A DNA stretch of 64,000 nucleotides from the NCBI GenBank assembly GCA_021234155.1, contig JAJEKV010000006.1:4559727-4623726 (forward strand), in the 5' to 3' direction. The DNA is from Isoetes taiwanensis. Its lineage: Eukaryota; Streptophyta; Lycopodiopsida; Isoetales; Isoetaceae. How positions within the stretch are numbered: position 1 is the stretch's first letter; every line of letters begins with the position of its first letter. Under the pieces are notes generated by a model, which saw only the letters and a program-made list of their open reading frames with translations, made no database searches and was not told the origin of the DNA. Below, in pieces: positions 58,258-64,000 of the stretch. Position numbers and translations under genes: made by a program.

Positions 58258-59980
58258 AAAAGTATTTTAGAATTTGCCACCAATTGTGGTCTCCTTCGTC
58301 CATGTACATGTGGAGATGTCAAATATATAAATATCACCAAAGATACTGGCGCCATCAAATCCACCAAACATGTAAAGTTTGTTACCAATTGCAATTAATG
58401 AATGTGAATACCGTGGAGATGGTATGTCGCCTCTACATTCAAGTAATGACCAATGTCTCAAATGGGTATCCAACACTAGCAGGTTACCATAAGCTACAGA
58501 TCTTCCTAAACCCCATGAATGTAGATTCTTGAACCAAGCGATGCACCTGCATGGCGACGCCTACAAAAGAGATGCTGATATCATAAGATGCAAAGGAAAA
58601 GCAAAACAAGAATCTCTGAAGCATCCAAAGCTCTAGAAAGGGTGTTTGCAGCATCATGAGATTGTACCTAGATAGAAATTTTGCCCCAGTGGTTTTCACA
58701 TTATTCCATTGCAACGTATCTATGTCAAGGACCATAACTTCTTGGAGAGGGGTGCTTGGTTCCCTCCCACCTATCACCCACATCTTATCACCTAAGACAA
58801 AAGCCCTATGTCCCATCCTTGGAGAAGGTGGCTCAATAGTATCCAAATGTTTGATAGTCCCATTGAATTGGTCAAGTAGTAAGGTATCAGACAATCGTGC
58901 ATGTCTTCCAGCACATTACATATAAACAGAAACAACAATTGCTCTTTTCAAAAGTAGAGCTATGCAAGAGAAATAACAAGGACAAAAGTTTCGCAACCTA
59001 GAAAACCTTTGTTCGGTGTGCCTTCATCAATAGAAATTTGTAAAGGTCTTCTCAGCTGTGACTCTAGATTATTAAGGCGCTCCAAAATGCGCTTCTGTCT
59101 ATTTCCCAGCACAAGTAACTTTTTTTGAAGAGTCTTAGGCAATGCTGTTAATGGGCATCCATTCTGTGAGTTGTCTGAGAATACGGATTGGTCAGCTATA
59201 TTCCCATTATTATTAGGCTGAAGCACAGCAGCATATGGGCATGTAATTCCTATTTTGAACTGCAATACAGAAGACTGATAAGTAGCTTTAGTAGATAATG
59301 GAAGTACAATTTCTAAACCTATCCTTGTCCCTAATACCCATGCTTTGCAATAAGAACGTGCAGTGATAAAAACCAGATTATAGGAAACATTATCTGCAAT
59401 CAGGGTTTCAGGGATCCATTTCCATCTTGCCTCTAAAAAGCTTTAGTTAACGGTCGATCCTGCATATGCAGTCAAAGAAAATTATCTTCGCATAAACCAT
59501 GCCAAAATAAAATATTAAATTGTTTGTTACTATGATACCTCAGGAGGATAAGATGGCACATCATTCTTCATGTGTACATTTCCACTTTGTTTCTTGCACT
59601 TGCGTCTCCTAGTTTTCCCACGTTGACCAGTCATTTCATTCCTTATACTATCAGAAGTTAAAGATCAGCTTCAGCAGAACCATTAATTGCTGCAATTATC
59701 CCACTGCGTATTCTTTCCAACAGCAACACTACTGACGCTGATGCAAATGCTGGTTGTAAAGGACTGCAAGCAAGGAAAATAGCATGGGTTTCATCTCAAC
59801 TGATTCTAATATCAACTCTGTTGCTCTTATGTATGGACCAGCTGGAGATGACTGTAACTTCCCGTTCAGAGTAGACGCACTGTTTAATGATGACTTTGTA
59901 TCCTGTATAACCTTGAGGGCCTGCAAAGAAAACCTCATGCATTTATTCAAGCTTAGGGCTAGTCGGTGCATGAAAAATAC
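58258..59980 (-). pseudogene. Kelch-repeat protein gene, multi-exon, broken
   Basis: Minus-strand exons can be followed. 59971 downwards: ALKVIQDTKSSLNSASTLNG, then acceptor TTGCTTGCAG with SLQPAFASASVVLLLERIRS, then MTGQRGKTRRRKCKKQSGNV ending at donor GAG|GTATC. About 59250-58999: QFKIGITCPYAAVLQPNNNG and RQKRILERLNNLESQLRRPL. About 58920-58668: a Kelch unit (PPSPRMGHRAFVLGDKMWVI, GGREP) with donor CTAG|GTAC. After a 107-bp intron (58561-58667), 58560-58258: RRHAGASLGSRIYIHGG, then NLLVLDTHLRHWSLLECRGD and IPSPRYSHSLIAIGNKLYMF, GGFDG. One base is missing in a G-run near 58511, and another frame change lies near 59670. Further Kelch units are lost at the inverted-repeat element (58143). Kelch repeats form a beta-propeller for protein binding. 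Confidence 0.72.
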
Positions 59981-61679
59981 TCTGCATATATCCTAGCCTA
60001 TCCATCATAATATTCATACTTGATGTTTCCATTTTGCAATGATAAAGAAAAAGGGGCAGCATAACCCTTTGAACTGTAATAAATGACACTTATCAGACTG
60101 CTTTCGCATGTCACCATTTCCATAGAGCATCCACAAAAAGATCTGACAATGGACTTTAACAATTAATCTTTGTTCCTGGTCTCATCCATGAAGGAAGTAT
60201 CTCCAGCAGAAGCTTATACCGGGTTCTAAACATCCAAGTAGAAGGAAGAAGAACAAGCTTCAAGCATTCATCTGTGCATTCCAAAGCTTTTTTAGTTGCC
60301 ATAGAAATTTACAAAAACCACCTTTGTTGCTATAGAGGCCGAACAGGGCTTCTGGGCCGGAGTTGCTATGCCGGAAGAGGCAGGGAACATAGAAGCTTCT
60401 TCTCCGGAAGCAAATCTGGCTGGCAACCGTAAAGCAAACCCTTTCCTCAAAGAACCCTAAAATAAGGGACCTCGATGCTTGCATGTCTGTTTTTGGAACT
60501 TAAAAATAATTGATTTTTTAAAGGGGAAATCAGCCCCTAAAATAAAAAGAGGGCTTTTGTTGTGAGCTCTTGGATGTTGGACCATTGAAAAAAAAAAAGC
60601 TAAATCAACGACTAAGAAATGGTGCACTCTAGATGTACGCATTAGTACATCCATTCGAATACGCCATGAAATCTTAGGAAAACCTTTGTGAAAAGCGTAC
60701 AAAAACACAAAGAAAACCCCCTGTTATTATGCTACATATTGAGATTACTCCTATAGTAATCCTTTATTTGTATGAAACATTGTACTTCTTATTCTGAAAT
60801 AGTATTAAAAATATTCTTTTCCAAAAATAAAAATAAAAATGTAAAAATAAAATAAAAAACATCATATTAGCCTTACAATAAACATGCATGTCAATGATCA
60901 CAACATGGTCTATAAAATTTGAGTTTAACACCTATGCATTTATCCTTCCATCCAATATAGTAAAGACACAGTAAAGCAATGATACCAACATAGCAACTTC
61001 GAGCAATGCTGTAGTGAGCTGTACATTATGGGCAAGAGAGAAAGTTTCTGACTAACTCGCTTTTCTATCCCATATGGTCTATAATGTTATTTTTATGAAA
61101 TAGGCCTTTTCAACTACATTCTTTCCAGTCAGAATTCACGAGCCAATGCTTCCACTTCTTCATTTGGTACCTTAGAAGCTCAAAATATTAGTAGGGGATC
61201 CAACCCCATAGGTTTGGAATCAAGAAAATATTCGTGGCGGCCTTGATCGCCACGATAAATTTCTTGCAATTATTTATTCTAAACCTAACAATCTGGCCCT
61301 CAAGTTTTATAGCTGAGATCAAATCTCCGCTATTCGTTACAGTGGTGTTACCCCCCAGTAACACACTTGAAGGCCCATACACACCTATTTTGTTATGCCA
61401 AAAACACATAGCTTGTTATGCAAATCACCATAAGTCCACCATAAAACTCTCGGGCCCAGTTTGTTAAAGCAGACAACACCATAGAATTCAGGTGTTTATG
61501 CCCTACTATATCAATCTTGGGCCTCCGCCCTCGATTGTTATAATATGGCATAACATCCTTGTTCCAGAATGTTATCCCTCTCATAAAACACACTTGACCA
61601 TGCCTCATGCTAATAGCTAACTATTATAATGTCTAATCTAGATCATGTGCTTTGAATATACTACTATCATACGGACCTA
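59981..61679. other. no recognised gene
   Basis: A/T-rich with short frames only. A 74-residue minus-strand frame (60484-60260, CFRRRSFYVPCLFRHSNSGP) could be a first exon of the Kelch gene but has no supporting domain. Frames at 61188-61608 (minus) have no domain I recognise. Confidence 0.4.
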
Positions 61680-62340
61680 GGGTTTCAATTTGGATACAAC
61701 CATTGGTGTACTATATCAAATGTTTAAATATGAATGGCATGCAATCTAACACTTTGCCACATTTGATCACCACATATAATGGAAGAATTAAATGAACTAG
61801 TTGTAGTATCTAAGGAACTAAACTTACAATGTAAAAACAGAAATAAAAAAAATCAAATATATCGTGGACCATCGACGAAACATTTGGTCAAGGACCAATT
61901 ATTATTATTATTAACGGTGAAAAAATAAGCTCAATGCTTCTTTTCTTTTTTTTTTTTTTTTTTTTTTTGTCTTTGCTCTTTTTATGTTTTCTTTTCTCCT
62001 TTATTATATGATATTATAGGGTAATATGATAGCAAAGCTATTAGTGGGGAACACATCTAGAGTCTTGACACTTTTGCCAGCTGAGACATTTGTGGCCACA
62101 CGAGCCACAGTTGTGTCTGCTTGTCTTAAGATCATAACATTTTCCAGCACAACAACGCAGGCCATGATGACAATGGTGTCTCCAAATACAAGGGTGCTCG
62201 TTAAGCTCTCTACCAACATGACCTTCACCCTTCGGCATCAGCTGCGTGTGCAACATGCATGTGAAGTTGTGCAATCACAAGAAGGAGAAGGAGTGCAGAG
62301 GCAATTTTGCAATCCATTTGGAGGATATGAGTGGGTGTCT
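61680..62340. repeat. segmental duplication copy (partner 54090-54640 plus 56752-57480)
   Basis: The same order of blocks as the partner: GCCACATTTG..., ACCATCGACGAAA, AATAAGCTCAAT, T-run, ATTATAGGGTAAT, Stig1-like gene, TATA box. The partner is interrupted by the LINE, so the duplication predates that insertion. Confidence 0.7.
62041..62317 (-). pseudogene. Stig1-like cysteine-rich secreted peptide, copy 2 (one-base frame error)
   Basis: Minus strand, ATG at 62315-62317, signal-like start (MDCKIASALLLLLVIAQLHM, then HVAHAADA). After GATGCC an extra G breaks the frame; one base fewer would join it to the open Cys-rich part EGHVGRELNEHPCIWRHHCH, GLRCCAGKCYDLKTSRHNCG, SCGHKCLSWQKCQDSRC. Ten cysteines with CC...C...NCGxCG...C...C...C match the Stig1 family (secreted plant peptides of stigma and cell wall). 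Length about 90 residues is short for the family. It is the best-preserved copy; if the G is a sequence error it could be functional. Confidence 0.72.
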
Positions 62341-62360
62341 TAAAACAAAAATGGAAGATC

Positions 62361-62368
62361 TATTTATA
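62361..62368 (-). promoter_or_regulatory. TATA box of Stig1-like copy 2
   Basis: Minus sense TATAAATA (in AATATAAATAGATC), 44 bp upstream of the ATG, conserved with copy 1. Confidence 0.6.
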
Positions 62369-64000
62369 TTCACATTGAGCAACTGACGTGCTTAGACATG
62401 GTTGGCTGGGCCAAGCTAAAGAGAAGCACGATGAGATGGAGACTAACTTAGCCGTAGCCGTATGTGCGATTCCGCCGGATATGTTAGATAGATCCTTGCA
62501 TGCCCATCCCAGCTGCTTCATGCAGATTTCTCCACGTTTCTTCACTCCGGAAAAGCAAACCAGTAAGTTTCTCGCATCGGGTTCTTCTTTTACTGTATTA
62601 CAGAATCTGCTTCTTCATTAGATTCTAGAAAATAATATCGTCTGAACAAAGGAAACAATTCTGCTTACAGTCTTGTATCGACGGAAACAGCCTCCAAAAC
62701 TAATTGACCGTGCCTGTCCAAGCAGCTTGGAATGTTCTTGTGGGATGCAAAGAACGTGCATAAGTAGTCTCCAACCTCCACATAGGATAAGGTTAGCCTT
62801 GGACAGCCAAATGTTAGACTAAATGTGATTCAGGCCCAAACCTCTAGCCTTGGACAGCCAAATGTTAGACTAAATGTGATTCCGGCCCAAACCTCAGAGA
62901 GACATAGCCAAATGAAACTATATCATTTCTAGAACCAGAAGTCATGCAGTTCGCAAGCTGCTAGCACGTTTTCTTCTTGTAGACTAAGCTAATAAACTTA
63001 TTCACTCAGACTCTATCCTAATCGAGCCTATGCCTAGCTAGAATTATTTGGCTCTTGAAGCACAATGTTACCTAGCTGAATGCATGTCTGGTATTGCATG
63101 AATGCATAAGAATCTCCTGTTGCCCACAGGCAAGTAAGCATACCTAGATCCCAAACAAACTACCTAGCGTGAACAAAAGAAAAACTGCATCCCAATATTA
63201 CATGTGCAAGAGCTATTGTAGATGGAATTCATTGCTGCTTCAGCTCAATGCCACAAATAACAAAATGGGCTATTCGGGCTTGTAGTGTACATGCTGGTAT
63301 GATGAAGGTGATGGAATCCTAAGGCTTGTTAGAGGGAATTGGTCTGTAGACAATGATGAAGTGTTCAGGTTAGAAGGGGGATGAGACAGGGTCCTCCGTT
63401 ATGCATGTAGAGCGTCTATTGCCACAGAATAATGGATGTACCATAGAATTTCCAAAAGCGTTTCCTTTAACCATGAAATATGTATGAGCTTTCATCAGTA
63501 AGTTGTAGGCTTGCATGACTCTTTCAATGACTACTGCGGTCCTGATTCTCATTTCCTACTTGCGTCCTTGTTGTGCATCTGGCAAAGTTGCATAGAGATA
63601 GATAGTTTCAACAATTAAAGCTAGCTGAAACAGTCAGCAGACTGGAGTAGTTAAATGATTCATTTATATTTCTGCTTTATATGAATGTGATGCTCTGAGA
63701 TGAAACTGGCCGTAGAGAGTAATGGCCAGCAAGAGAAAAAAGCTCCTGCTATGGGAATAAAACATAGAGAGCAAACTTTCGTTTCAGTCAGAACTTTGTT
63801 CCAAATAATCCTGCCACCAAACATGCATCTTGTAGGAAAACCATACAAAGTTTTTGATAAGTCCTCATGTGGACTTAATAAAACCAGTTCCAAATATCTT
63901 GAAAACAAAGTAACAGGATAAGCATTAGTACAAAATTCTGCACCAGTTTTTGTCAGGAAAACCTGGTCGAAAGATTGAAGATAACACACTCAGGTATTGC
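62369..64000. other. no recognised gene; one short tandem
   Basis: Short frames without domains, including a 109-residue minus-strand frame at 63989-63660 (SFDQVFLTKTGAEFCTNAYP). A 51-bp tandem is listed separately. Confidence 0.4.
62794..62895. repeat. 51-bp tandem duplication
   Basis: TAGCCTTGGACAGCCAAATG..., ATGTGATTCAGGCCCAAACC is repeated immediately, differing at CAGG versus CCGG, again a CHG-type word. Confidence 0.85.

Overview
This is nuclear DNA of a land plant, built largely from nested transposable elements with a few decayed host genes at the two ends. Plant origin is supported by Ty1/copia and Ty3/gypsy elements, two of them (the copia element and the LARD) with a primer-binding site for initiator tRNA-Met, Helitron 3' ends with a hairpin plus CTAG, a CACTA-like element with a 3-bp target duplication, a LINE with a zf-RVT domain, tRNA-derived SINE-like units, plant-style TFIIIA zinc fingers and a Stig1-type cysteine-rich peptide. 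I cannot name the species. No bacterial, organellar, rRNA, canonical tRNA or CRISPR feature was seen.

Layout. 1-900: decayed multi-exon gene resembling a transposase-derived protein. 2037-2592: fragment of a TFIIIA gene (C-terminal fingers). 3065-4431: LINE remnant with an A-tail. 4432-9557 and 31175-32722: non-coding, T-poor DNA with many internal duplications, now split by a 21.6-kb insertion and ending in a Helitron 3' terminus at 32722. 9558-31169: a tandem Ty3/gypsy array, LTR-internal-LTR-internal-LTR, flanked by one 5-bp duplication (CCAAA). Each 9.9-kb internal region carries gag, protease, RT, RNase H and integrase, plus a long extra 3' coding region of unknown function with a coiled coil.

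32723-50533: one Ty1/copia element on the minus strand that was hit at least four times: a Helitron in its 3' LTR, a 3.35-kb CACTA-like element (36000-39345) between gag and protease, an insertion of about 0.57 kb inside gag, and a 9.16-kb non-coding LTR element (LARD, 41290-50447) in its 5' LTR. Removing the CACTA and LARD insertions at their target duplications restores a continuous copia element.

50534-64000: second Helitron 3' end (51845), a 1.1-kb unit bounded by 26-bp inverted repeats (52498-53602), a 5'-truncated LINE with a 15-bp duplication (54655-56736), two copies of a Stig1-like peptide pseudogene within a dispersed segmental duplication, a 441-bp inverted-repeat element (57703-58143), and a broken Kelch-repeat gene on the minus strand (about 58258-59980).

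A cross-cutting observation affects how the window should be read. The two gypsy copies, and the two LARD LTRs, differ mainly by indels and substitutions at CAG/CTG (CHG) trinucleotides, in patches where one copy is clean and the other is not. This looks more like consensus error at methylated CHG sites than real mutation, so many frameshifts in the gypsy copies may not exist in the organism.
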